From the IMG/VR virus record IMGVR_UViG_3300030406_000600, positions 1 to 32,948 of that record: 32,948 nucleotides of DNA. One strand, given 5' to 3'. Both the position numbers and the translations under genes were made by a program. Shown in pieces: positions 1 through 5,778 of this stretch (its first letter is position 1; each line of letters begins with the position of its first letter). The notes under the pieces were generated by a model. It was not told where the DNA came from, did no database searches, and worked only from the letters and a program-made list of their open reading frames with translations. This stretch comes from a virus.

Positions 1-89
1 ACATAAGGTTTTACTCTAGTTTCTCCAGAGTACATACCTATGTTTATTTTGTATTCTTTAGCTATCTGTGTCCATAATTGTATGGCAAA
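1..89. repeat. Terminal direct repeat, left copy (contig overlap)
   Basis: Bases 1-89 match 32860-32948 in the same orientation with one difference (T at 78, C at 32937). The offset is 32,859, a multiple of three, and the primase-helicase frame continues unbroken across the join. This is the signature of a circular assembly, so the genome is complete at 32,859 bp. It does not show the physical ends of the packaged DNA. Confidence 0.93.
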
Positions 90-881
90 AGAAGTTTTAC
101 CATGACCAGGAAAACCTGTCATAACACTTACCATACCTTGACCTAACATAACATCTTCATTCCACCCAAACATGGGATTGTATAGTTTTATCTTGGGTGG
201 TTGTGGGATATCATCTAGAGAATAAATACCTTCTAATGGATAATCACATAACCCTTCATTAATTGTCCATTTTATTTCATCTTTACCCCATTTTAATAAG
301 GCTTCATTAACATCCTTAATACCATCAGTCCAATCAAAATACTTACATTTACCATGCCCTAGTATAGAAGCTAAATCCTGTCGTAATGCAAGTCCTGGTT
401 CATCATTATCGGTCAATAATACAAAACAATTAGCTTGGTCTAAACCTTGGTCTAGTGCATCTAATACATACTGATACTTCCTAGACACCTCTGGTTGCTC
501 CGTAGGTGATGCTACAGCACCTGTTGGCACACTTAATATACAATCTATACCATAACCAGCTTCATACAATGCCAGAGCATCCATTTCGCCTTCTACAACA
601 TAGATAGTATTGTTTTTTAAGTTCTTTGAATTTAAAACATTATCAAGATTATAAAATCTTTGTTCTCCACCTTTTTCTTGCTTAAATATCTTCTCTGATA
701 TAGCCCTTGCTTTATAATTTACTCTTTTTCCGTCTAAATTATAGTAACCAAAAACAATACTTTCTAAACTTCTATCACCATATTGGGCTATTCCTCCCTC
801 GACCTTTAAATCTTCTAGTGTTTTCGGACTGATTCCCCTCTTTGCTGCGAATTGAATCACTTTTTCTGTAGGTTTTTTCAT
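1..881 (-). CDS. Primase-helicase, N-terminal part (TOPRIM plus start of RecA-like helicase); continues at 32859
   Basis: This is a T7 gp4-like replicative primase-helicase that makes RNA primers and unwinds DNA at the phage fork. Translation from ATG 881 runs open to the contig edge and joins in frame to 32859-32238, giving 500 aa in total. TOPRIM motifs are VVEGEMDALAL (residues 95-105) and LTDNDEPG (156-163). The Walker A motif is GFPGHGKTS (256-264). The start is chosen because a very strong Shine-Dalgarno, GGAGGAG, lies six bases upstream. The 500-aa length is close to T7 gp4B (503 aa), the form without a zinc domain. The zinc-ribbon module that normally precedes TOPRIM is in the overlapping ORF at 775-1050, in another frame. 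The function is well supported from motifs; how the two parts are expressed together is not known. Confidence 0.93.
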   Translation of the reverse strand, partial: MKKPTEKVIQFAAKRGISPKTLEDLKVEGGIAQYGDRSLESIVFGYYNLDGKRVNYKARAISEKIFKQEKGGEQRFYNLDNVLNSKNLKNNTIYVVEGEMDALALYEAGYGIDCILSVPTGAVASPTEQPEVSRKYQYVLDALDQGLDQANCFVLLTDNDEPGLALRQDLASILGHGKCKYFDWTDGIKDVNEALLKWGKDEIKWTINEGLCDYPLEGIYSLDDIPQPPKIKLYNPMFGWNEDVMLGQGMVSVMTGFPGHGKTSFAIQLWTQIAKEYKINIGMYSGETRVKPY

Positions 882-1050
882 AAAATTCTCCTCCTTTTGC
901 ATTACAATGGTGGCAATAATACACCACACCTTCAGTTTTAATCGTTACACTTAAACATCTATCGTGCTTATTCTTTCTAGTATGGCTACATTCTGGACAT
1001 AAATACTTTCCAGAGTGTTTTCTACTTAATAACCATTCTCTAGTTATCAT
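775..1050 (-). CDS. Zinc-ribbon primase domain ORF overlapping the primase-helicase in another frame
   Basis: A 91-aa ORF whose first 56 residues look like the zinc-binding domain of a T7-type primase: CPEC at 18-21 and CHHC at 46-49, then AKGGEF. In T7 gp4A this domain recognises the priming site and is fused to TOPRIM. Here the ORF reads past the start of the primase-helicase (881) in a different frame, and its last 35 residues are low complexity and basic. It may make a separate zinc protein coupled to the helicase gene, or its first 56 residues may be joined to the helicase by +1 frameshifting. It starts at ATG 1050, overlapping the HTH gene upstream by 11 bases, with only a weak ribosome site. 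A sequencing indel cannot be excluded. Confidence 0.75.
   Translation of the reverse strand: MITREWLLSRKHSGKYLCPECSHTRKNKHDRCLSVTIKTEGVVYYCHHCNAKGGEFYEKTYRKSDSIRSKEGNQSENTRRFKGRGRNSPIW
879..898 (-). promoter_or_regulatory. Strong Shine-Dalgarno plus UUU-U slip site at the primase start
   Basis: On the minus strand GGAGGAG (894-888) is followed by AA, TTTT (885-882) and ATG (881-879). It serves as the ribosome site for the 500-aa primase-helicase. In the frame of the zinc-ribbon ORF the codons are GAA TTT TAT. A one-base forward slip of tRNA-Phe from TTT to the overlapping TTT would put ATG next in the A site and fuse the two ORFs into 556 aa. The arrangement of an SD-like stimulator just before a slip codon resembles the prfB +1 frameshift. 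The initiation role is likely; the frameshift role is inference. Confidence 0.6.
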
Positions 1051-1297
1051 TATTTATTCTATCCATTAAATCCATCTGTCTACCATCACCTTTGTAATGA
1101 TATTCTGCAAAATGATTCTTTTTTACTCCATTATTTTTCATTTTAGTTTCTATATTATGTCCTTCTTCTCTTAATGTAAAAATAATTGCTCCTAAACGAA
1201 ATGAACCATATAGATTCAAGGCTTCAAGAGGGTTTATTTTTTTATTTTCTATTAAATGTGCTAATACTTTATCTTTTTGTGTCAGTTTCTTTGTCAT
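1040..1297 (-). CDS. Small helix-turn-helix DNA-binding protein
   Basis: An 85-aa protein. Residues 5-50 (LTQKDKVLAHLIENKKINP, then EALNLYGSFRLGAIIFTLRE) have the pattern of the small winged helix-turn-helix domains found next to phage replication genes. The C-terminal third is basic and ends QMDLMDRINNDN. A good ribosome site, AAAGGAGCAAC, precedes the ATG at 1297. It overlaps the resolvase-like gene upstream by 29 bases and the zinc-ribbon ORF downstream by 11, so it is co-translated with the replication block. It may regulate this operon or help load the replisome; no target can be read from the sequence. Confidence 0.75.
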   Translation of the reverse strand: MTKKLTQKDKVLAHLIENKKINPLEALNLYGSFRLGAIIFTLREEGHNIETKMKNNGVKKNHFAEYHYKGDGRQMDLMDRINNDN

Positions 1298-1658
1298 TTA
1301 GTTGCTCCTTTAATTTTTCATTTTCTTCATGTAAATATTTAATATCTTTCATAAAACTTATCATCATGTCATATTCCATGTAACATTTAGGATTGCCAAA
1401 ATCTTTTTCTATTACTAATAAGTCAGCAGATTGTTTAGCTTTATCTCCTGTTCTCCAACCATGCTTCCATTTTTTACATTCAATAATAAATTTTTGTCCT
1501 AAAGGTGATACAATATACACATCATTTTTAAAGTCTTGATAGATACCACTACCAGGTTGTTTTCTTGCAGACCAACCAGTAAGTTTGTTGATAGTATCTA
1601 CTATCTTTTTTTCAAACCTACTGCCTTTCTGCTTTGCTCCTCTTGGACTAATAGCCAT
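1269..1658 (-). CDS. Resolvase-like PD-(D/E)XK endonuclease
   Basis: A 129-aa protein with the core of a Holliday-junction-resolvase-like nuclease. It has GSRFEKKIV with conserved E16, a glycine-rich turn PGSGIYQDFKNDVYI with D46, and the catalytic E-x-K as FIIECKK (E60, K62). A basic N-terminus (residues 1-20) would suit DNA binding, and residues 105-129 are a charged coiled-coil-like tail. By position beside the single-strand binding protein and primase-helicase it probably does the work of T7 gp3, cutting branched DNA before packaging. It starts at ATG 1658, overlapping the stop of the upstream gene as TAATG, so translation is probably coupled. The nuclease fold is well supported; the exact substrate is inferred. 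Confidence 0.8.
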   Translation of the reverse strand: MAISPRGAKQKGSRFEKKIVDTINKLTGWSARKQPGSGIYQDFKNDVYIVSPLGQKFIIECKKWKHGWRTGDKAKQSADLLVIEKDFGNPKCYMEYDMMISFMKDIKYLHEENEKLKEQLNDKETDTKR

Positions 1659-2161
1659 TAAAAACTATCGCTGCTTTCTGATAGTCTTTTATGCGTTGCT
1701 ACTAGTCCTGCTTTGTAGTTGTCAAGAATAAACTTTAACTTTTGGTCGGCAGTCATAGTGCTATCTCTATTACAACAACTCTGTAGCACGATTAAAAAAT
1801 CTTTCATACTCATACTACTACTTGGTGCTTGTGGTTGTATCTGTGCATAACCATTACCTGATACTACTTTACTATCTGGAAATGCCTTTTTTATTTCTTG
1901 TGGTACTTCATTATGTCCAGTCGGTGCAGTTACAGGTTCAAAACTTTTAATATACAAGTTACCGAATCTATCTGGATTGCCAATCGTAATAGAAATCTTG
2001 TCATTTTCTTGTACTGAACCTATACCTATATTAGGACTAGCTAAATACTTTGTGCCATCTTCAGAAAAAACTTGATAATTCTTTGTACCAGACCATCCTC
2101 GTTCAACATTAGCAGCCTTAGGTGCTGCCATACTTTTTACTGTTATATCTAATGTCTGCAT
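1658..2161 (-). CDS. Probable single-stranded DNA-binding protein (gp2.5-like)
   Basis: A 167-aa protein that fits a phage single-strand binding protein. Residues 1-80 are beta-rich (MQTLDITVKSM, KYLASPNIGIGS, DKISITIGNP) as expected for an OB fold. A glutamine/serine-rich linker lies near 105-120. The C-terminus is SESSDSF, an acidic tail ending in Phe like the tail of T7 gp2.5 that contacts replication partners. It sits between exonuclease and resolvase-like genes in a T7-like replication set. The ribosome site is AGGAGAATAAA before ATG 2161. No single diagnostic motif exists for this family, so the call rests on fold pattern, tail and neighbours. Confidence 0.65.
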   Translation of the reverse strand: MQTLDITVKSMAAPKAANVERGWSGTKNYQVFSEDGTKYLASPNIGIGSVQENDKISITIGNPDRFGNLYIKSFEPVTAPTGHNEVPQEIKKAFPDSKVVSGNGYAQIQPQAPSSSMSMKDFLIVLQSCCNRDSTMTADQKLKFILDNYKAGLVATHKRLSESSDSF

Positions 2162-2162
2162 T

Positions 2163-2264
2163 TTATTCTCCTATTGGTGGAGGGTAGTAGCTGGAGCAAC
2201 ATCTACATTGTGTAGAGAAAATGTTGACTACTAGCCCTCCATGTTTATTTATAAGTTGCTCCAT
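2163..2264 (-). CDS. Possible 33-aa cysteine-containing peptide
   Basis: A 33-codon ORF fills the gap between the exonuclease and single-strand binding genes. Its ATG overlaps the exonuclease stop as TAATG, and its stop lies one base from the next ATG. It has four cysteines in a CRCC-type cluster (residues 20-24) and a PPP stretch near the end. An AAGAAG ribosome site is present. The precise fit at both ends favours a coupled small gene, but it may only be leader sequence carrying the next ribosome site (AGGAGAA is inside it). Confidence 0.35.
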   Translation of the reverse strand: MEQLINKHGGLVVNIFSTQCRCCSSYYPPPIGE

Positions 2265-3046
2265 TACTTCTTTTCATTTAGAAAAGAATGTATCTGCAAA
2301 TAATTTTTCCATATTTGCAAATCTCTTACATAGCTATCTGTGTCATAAAGATATTCTTTTATTTCTTTTGTATCTTTATCTATTGCTACAATTAATCTGT
2401 TAAATGGTTCTCTGCCTAATTCGTTACAAAGTGCATACATATAACCACATAATTGTATTCGCCATAATTTAGTAACACTTTTTTTTGTAACTGTTTTCCA
2501 ATCTACTAAACATTCACCATATTTTGTGTGGTCAATCCAGGCATCAAACTTTCCTGCATAAGGTAATATAGAATTATCATAAACTAAATATTCTACTGCG
2601 TGTACTTTCTTAACATTTGCATTAAGATATTCATATAAAGGATATTGCATCAATCGTATTTGATTATCTCTTTCGTCATGTCCTTTATGATAACCACTCT
2701 CTGCCATATTACCTCTTAAATAACTTTCAATAAAATTATGAATAATAGTTCCTAAAGCTGCTTGGTCAGTCCATTTATTTTCTGCCATCTTTTTTATGTC
2801 AAATAACTTTTCTTGTAAGTCAGTAAGGTCATTAACTCTTAATAAATTAGTATTGGGTAATTCTTCTACTAATGTTTCTAAAAAGTTTTTACGACCTGCC
2901 ATAGCACCTATACCAAATCCGTCATCTCCCTTAATAATTTTTGATACACTACTTGGATTTATTTTAGTACCATTGTCATTTACATAGTACCTATGATTGC
3001 CTTCACTAAATTTTATCTCAATTCCTTTAAAATTTCTACTTTCCAT
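2264..3046 (-). CDS. PD-(D/E)XK exonuclease (RecB/Cas4-type nuclease fold)
   Basis: A 260-aa nuclease. The motifs are in the order seen in RecB/Cas4-like exonucleases: GTIIHNFIESYL (H103, E107), YAGKFDAWID with catalytic D168, LVDWKT with D182-x-K184, and the Q-x-x-x-Y motif at QLCGYMYAL (Q199, Y202). It would resect DNA ends for recombination or degrade host DNA to nucleotides, the role of gp6 in T7. It lies upstream of the single-strand binding and resolvase-like genes. The ribosome site AGGAGAAAAAAAG lies inside the preceding small ORF, which overlaps this start by 11 bases. The nuclease call is strong; polarity of digestion cannot be read. Confidence 0.88.
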   Translation of the reverse strand: MESRNFKGIEIKFSEGNHRYYVNDNGTKINPSSVSKIIKGDDGFGIGAMAGRKNFLETLVEELPNTNLLRVNDLTDLQEKLFDIKKMAENKWTDQAALGTIIHNFIESYLRGNMAESGYHKGHDERDNQIRLMQYPLYEYLNANVKKVHAVEYLVYDNSILPYAGKFDAWIDHTKYGECLVDWKTVTKKSVTKLWRIQLCGYMYALCNELGREPFNRLIVAIDKDTKEIKEYLYDTDSYVRDLQIWKNYLQIHSFLNEKK

Positions 3047-3191
3047 CTTTTTTTCTCCTAAAATAATCCAAAGTAAGCAAAGGAATTAATTTAGTTTTCT
3101 TTTTATCTGTCGTTACACTAATGGCTCTTGATAGCATATTAACTTTACCTTCTTTTTTTGTTTCAAACTTTATTATTTTTTTTTTCGTCAT
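3036..3191 (-). CDS. Small lysine-rich protein, unknown function
   Basis: A 51-aa ORF (MTKKKIIKFETKKEGKVN at the start) with about 16 lysines or arginines and no recognisable domain. It has its own ribosome site, AAGGAGATGTTAG. It begins inside the end of the upstream coiled-coil gene (3163-3378) and runs into the exonuclease start, so it closes the gap between them. Its basic nature suggests nucleic-acid contact, but this is a guess. Confidence 0.6.
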   Translation of the reverse strand: MTKKKIIKFETKKEGKVNMLSRAISVTTDKKKTKLIPLLTLDYFRRKKDGK

Positions 3192-3378
3192 CTAACATCT
3201 CCTTTTCAATGTCTTTTTCAAAGTCTGAAATAATTTTATCACAATCCCTCATCTTTTCTTCTATTTTTACTATTCTTTCATCTACTCTAATTGATAGTTT
3301 TTTTAATTCTACTGATATATGTAAAAGGTCTATTAAGCTATCTTGAAGTATTATTTTTTGGTCTAGTATATCATTCAT
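3163..3378 (-). CDS. Small coiled-coil protein, unknown function
   Basis: A 71-aa, strongly charged helical protein. From residue 10 the leucine/isoleucine spacing (LIDLLHISVELKKLSIRV, then IVKIEEKM) predicts a coiled coil over nearly its whole length. Ribosome site TAGGAGCAACAAAA precedes ATG 3378. The GGAGCAA form recurs before several genes of this unit. No family recognised. It might dimerise or bind another phage protein. Confidence 0.65.
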   Translation of the reverse strand: MNDILDQKIILQDSLIDLLHISVELKKLSIRVDERIVKIEEKMRDCDKIISDFEKDIEKEMLDDEKKNNKV

Positions 3379-3392
3379 TTTTGTTGCTCCTA

Positions 3393-3464
3393 TTAAATTG
3401 ATAATAATATAAGGTATGCAGTAACTACTAAATTAGAAATAATTACTGCATATAAAATCGTCAT
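3393..3464 (-). CDS. Putative 23-aa transmembrane micropeptide
   Basis: A 23-codon ORF, MTILYAVIISNLVVTAY followed by LILLSI, almost entirely hydrophobic and long enough for one membrane helix. Its ATG overlaps the stop of the upstream gene as TAATG, and the ORF exactly fills the gap to the next ribosome site. GGAGCAAG lies 12 bases upstream of the ATG, slightly far. The composition is unlike chance reading of intergenic AT-rich DNA, but the ORF is very short. Confidence 0.45.
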   Translation of the reverse strand: MTILYAVIISNLVVTAYLILLSI

Positions 3465-3682
3465 TAACAAAACTTGCTCCAATATTCATTAAAATATTCT
3501 TCTGCTTCCTCCTGGAATTTTTCTTGAGATATATGACTAGGTCTTTTTATATCTCCGTCTTTTTCTAAAGCTGCGAACCTACCATAAAATTCTTGTATAG
3601 ATTCAGATTCTTTTATGATGTCAATACAATCAGAAAAAAACTTATCTTCTTCTTCCATTATTAATTTTTTAACTTGTGCCAT
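3464..3682 (-). CDS. Small acidic protein, unknown function
   Basis: A 72-aa protein starting MAQVKKLIMEEEDKFF, with an acidic helical body and an aromatic end (YFNEYWSKFC). No family recognised. The start at 3682 has the ribosome site GAGGAGAATAAAA, located within the end of the upstream gene, which overlaps by 14 bases. It lies in the run of small unknown genes between the leftward promoter region and the replication block, where phages usually keep early host-interaction proteins. Confidence 0.65.
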   Translation of the reverse strand: MAQVKKLIMEEEDKFFSDCIDIIKESESIQEFYGRFAALEKDGDIKRPSHISQEKFQEEAEEYFNEYWSKFC

Positions 3683-3815
3683 TTTTATTCTCCTCTAACC
3701 ATTCTACTACTGTTTGAAAAGCATATAATAATTTAGTTTCAGTAGTAAACTCTGAACCTATATTATCTTTAACGACTTTAACTACTTCATCTATATTTTT
3801 TTCAGTTAACTTCAT
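3669..3815 (-). CDS. Small protein, unknown function
   Basis: A 48-aa ORF starting MKLTEKNIDEVVKVVKDN and ending WLEENKNGTS. It is probably a short helical bundle. It has a strong ribosome site, AGGAGCAAAAAA, and overlaps both neighbours (14 bases each). Its coding character (charged and hydrophobic residues alternating in helical fashion) and tight fit support a real gene. No family recognised. Confidence 0.6.
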   Translation of the reverse strand: MKLTEKNIDEVVKVVKDNIGSEFTTETKLLYAFQTVVEWLEENKNGTS

Positions 3816-4062
3816 TTTTTTGCTCCTGTATTAAATGGTGAATACAATCTCCCTCAATAGTAAATAAATACCCATTCACTTCACAATGCTCTTGCACTTC
3901 ATAATCTTCAGCATCAGCAAAGTATTGATATTTTGTGATGGTGTTGCCGTTCTCATCTTCACAATCATATTCTATCGGATATTTGTCTAACCACCATATT
4001 ACTTTAAATTTAGCATCTTCTTTTAAATCTTTATATTCATATACATTAATTGTTGCTTTCAT
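3802..4062 (-). CDS. Hypothetical acidic/aromatic small protein
   Basis: An 86-aa protein (MKATINVYEYKDLKEDAKF at the start), rich in Asp, Glu, Tyr and Cys. The segment KFKVIWWLDKYPIEYDCED resembles short phage proteins of unknown role. Two in-frame ATGs exist at 4068 and 4062. The second is preferred because GAGGAG is only one base from the first but seven from the second. It overlaps the upstream gene by 17 bases. Function unknown. Confidence 0.65.
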   Translation of the reverse strand: MKATINVYEYKDLKEDAKFKVIWWLDKYPIEYDCEDENGNTITKYQYFADAEDYEVQEHCEVNGYLFTIEGDCIHHLIQEQKNEVN

Positions 4063-4348
4063 TTTCATTCTCCTCTAAATATTCCTCTATATCTTTTTTT
4101 ATTTGTATTAATATTCCAGCTACATGACTACCTTCAATACTATTTATTAAAATGTCATCTTGTTCTATTTCTTTTACTAACTGATTCCACTTTAATTCAT
4201 ATTTAGCAAGTCTACTTTCTACACTATATTTATTTTTACTGCCTACGAATTTTAATGTTCCGTCTTTTTCTTTTTCAATATAATTATTCTTTAAACCATA
4301 TTGTATTAATTCTGTTTCAAATTGTTTTTTTATGTTTTTTTTAAACAT
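4046..4348 (-). CDS. Hypothetical helical protein
   Basis: A 100-aa charged protein. It starts MFKKNIKKQFETELIQYGL, has an amphipathic middle (VESRLAKYELKWNQLVKEI) and an acidic tail EEYLEENENESNN. It is predicted to be mainly alpha-helical. Ribosome site GAGGAGATATAGCT precedes ATG 4348. No domain recognised. It is part of the co-directional run of small unknown early genes. Confidence 0.65.
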   Translation of the reverse strand: MFKKNIKKQFETELIQYGLKNNYIEKEKDGTLKFVGSKNKYSVESRLAKYELKWNQLVKEIEQDDILINSIEGSHVAGILIQIKKDIEEYLEENENESNN

Positions 4349-4350
4349 AG

Positions 4351-4512
4351 CTATATCTCCTCTAATTTTTTTAATAAAGTATCTAAAGGAGAACCATTTA
4401 ATTTTTTCATTTCTTTTTTATCTAATAATATATTTAATGGTAAAGCTTTATTTAAATGATGTTTTAAAACTTTAACTTCTTCTTTGCTTAATTCTATTTT
4501 TATTTTTTTCAT
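4351..4512 (-). CDS. Small lysine/leucine-rich protein, unknown function
   Basis: A 53-aa ORF (MKKIKIELSKEEVKVLKHHL at the start) with two amphipathic helices and a GSPLDTLLKKL segment near the end. Ribosome site GGAGCTGATT precedes ATG 4512. The ORF ends two bases before the next start and carries that gene's ribosome site (GAGGAG). The sequence resembles small phage proteins that start KIxLSxEE, but no function can be named. Confidence 0.6.
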   Translation of the reverse strand: MKKIKIELSKEEVKVLKHHLNKALPLNILLDKKEMKKLNGSPLDTLLKKLEEI

Positions 4513-4557
4513 AATCAGCTCCAATGATTAAGGTTAATAAAATCGTCATTATTTATA

Positions 4558-4586
4558 TAAATAAATCACTATTAGTAAAATGTCAA
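4558..4586 (-). promoter_or_regulatory. Possible internal promoter
   Basis: A perfect TTGACA -35 hexamer reads on the minus strand from 4586 to 4581, directly after the stop of the gene at 4590. At 17-bp spacing the -10 is only TATTTA, with TATATAAAT a little further on. The 77-bp gap here is unusually large for this unit, which supports a regulatory role, but the -10 match is poor. Confidence 0.3.
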
Positions 4587-4589
4587 TTA

Positions 4590-4811
4590 CTATTTGTGAA
4601 ATATCTTTTTAATATAATTTATTTCTTCTTGCTCATACTCTTTATAAAAATGCACTTCATTGTTATATGATTCTGCACCTTTAATTTTTTCTTTTATTTT
4701 TACTGATATATTTCCATTACCAATGTCATATATGGCAAGTATTGTTTTATCTTTTAAATCTACACAAAAATCTGGAAATTTATCTGCTATTAAAGTTTTA
4801 TTTATTTTCAT
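4590..4811 (-). CDS. Hypothetical small protein
   Basis: A 73-aa protein starting MKINKTLIADKFPDFCVDLK, with a beta-rich middle (ILAIYDIGNGNISVKIKEK) and a charged end (EQEEINYIKKIFHK). No family recognised. Its ATG overlaps the stop of the upstream 50-aa gene as ATGA, so the two are translationally coupled. It is followed by the largest gap in this part of the unit. Confidence 0.6.
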   Translation of the reverse strand: MKINKTLIADKFPDFCVDLKDKTILAIYDIGNGNISVKIKEKIKGAESYNNEVHFYKEYEQEEINYIKKIFHK

Positions 4812-4960
4812 TTTAACCTCTTATATATTTTTTTAGCTAGTTTTATATCTTCTTTACTTGGTGCATTGTTTAAAAATTGATTTAATAATTCATAGCTTGT
4901 AAATTGTTTAATCCAAATTCCAAGTTCTCTTTTATTTAATGATTTAAAAAATTGCTCCAT
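4808..4960 (-). CDS. Small hypothetical protein (50 aa)
   Basis: A 50-aa ORF starting MEQFFKSLNKRELGIWIKQF, predicted to form two or three helices, with many aromatic residues and a basic end (KKIYKRLK). It lies three bases after the 177-aa gene and ends in an ATGA overlap with the next gene. The ribosome site is weak (GGAG in the end of the upstream gene). Packing and composition support it; function unknown. Confidence 0.55.
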   Translation of the reverse strand: MEQFFKSLNKRELGIWIKQFTSYELLNQFLNNAPSKEDIKLAKKIYKRLK

Positions 4961-4963
4961 TGT

Positions 4964-5497
4964 TTAAACTCCTTCTTTTATTTCTATATCAAATTCATGT
5001 GGTAAATTGTCATAATCTTTATTAAACTCATTACAAATAAATTCTAAAATATAACAGATTAAAATATTATCTTTATCATTTATAGCTTGTTCATAAGTAT
5101 AATAAGAAATATAACCATCATAAGAAATAGTATTATTTTTTAAATATTCTAAAAATTCACTATGTTTTTTAAAATATTCATTAACTATTTTTACTTGGTT
5201 ATTATCTATTTTACAGTTTATAACATCAGTTTTATAGTTATAATATTTAGGACTATCTAAATATATATCATTAAATTGTATATCTAAATTATACTCATTT
5301 AAAAAATAGCTTTCTAAATTAATACAATAATCTTTTATATAATTATCATAAGTTTTTTGAAAGTTTATATTATCATAATTATATTCTGGGTGGTTGCCAT
5401 CATCAGTATAAGATTCTATTAAATTATCTATATTAGAATCATGTATAGAATAATAAAAACCACCAAAATTTATAGTAGTATCTATATTTAATTTCAT
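4964..5497 (-). CDS. Hypothetical Asn/Tyr/Asp-rich protein
   Basis: A 177-aa acidic protein, by far the largest of the early unknowns. It opens MKLNIDTTINFGGFYYSIHD and is exceptionally rich in Asn, Asp, Tyr and Ile, as expected from very AT-rich DNA. The acidic composition (DDGNHPEYNYDNINF, and HEFDIEIKEGV at the end) could suit a DNA mimic or an inhibitor of a host DNA-binding enzyme, but no family is recognised and this is speculation. Ribosome site TTGGAGCAATAACA precedes the ATG. It lies two bases after the gene at 5500-5682. Confidence 0.65.
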   Translation of the reverse strand: MKLNIDTTINFGGFYYSIHDSNIDNLIESYTDDGNHPEYNYDNINFQKTYDNYIKDYCINLESYFLNEYNLDIQFNDIYLDSPKYYNYKTDVINCKIDNNQVKIVNEYFKKHSEFLEYLKNNTISYDGYISYYTYEQAINDKDNILICYILEFICNEFNKDYDNLPHEFDIEIKEGV

Positions 5498-5499
5498 TG

Positions 5500-5682
5500 T
5501 TATTGCTCCAATTCTGTTAATTCGTCTAAAATATCTTTTTCTATTTCTTTTAAAAAATCATTATCATTTTTAAAATAAAATCTATATTCAGAATCATATC
5601 TAAATTTTTTTTTACTTACTGAATCATAAACAACAGTATCCATAGTACCATCATCTACTATACATAAATCTATTTTATTCAT
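5500..5682 (-). CDS. Small acidic protein (60 aa)
   Basis: A 60-aa protein starting MNKIDLCIVDDGTMDTVVYD, with a probable beta-hairpin start (CIVDDGTMDTVVYD, FRYDSEYRFYF) and an acidic helix at the end (ILDELTELEQ). Short phage proteins with a VDDGTxDTVV-like opening occur in other marine phages, without known function. Ribosome site GGAGTAACAA precedes ATG 5682. Three consecutive hairpins lie immediately upstream (5703-5769). Confidence 0.6.
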   Translation of the reverse strand: MNKIDLCIVDDGTMDTVVYDSVSKKKFRYDSEYRFYFKNDNDFLKEIEKDILDELTELEQ

Positions 5683-5702
5683 TTGTTACTCCATTTAATT
5701 TG

Positions 5703-5769
5703 CTAGTAATGGACTAGCTACCATAAGAATCAAAATAATTCTTAATAATGGGCTTAATTAAAAGCCCAT
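5703..5769 (-). promoter_or_regulatory. Three tandem hairpins in an early intergenic gap
   Basis: Three perfect stem-loops lie within 67 bases. ATGGGCTT/AAGCCCAT (5748-5769) has 8 bp and a 6-base loop, AAGAAT/ATTCTT (5725-5743) has 6 bp, and CTAGT/ACTAG (5703-5717) has 5 bp. They separate the first gene of the leftward unit (stop at 5779) from the next. None is followed by a long U tract on the minus strand, so processing, stabilisation or partial termination is more likely than a simple terminator. Confidence 0.5.
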
Positions 5770-5778
5770 AGTTAAAAA

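Noticed and set aside
4472-4549. A 25-codon minus-strand ORF starting MTIL, like the micropeptide at 3393-3464, with a shared 14-base string (ataaaatcgtcatt)
   Set aside because: No ribosome site, 41-base overlap with the next gene, and a charged second half. The shared 14-mer is plausible by chance in AT-rich DNA.
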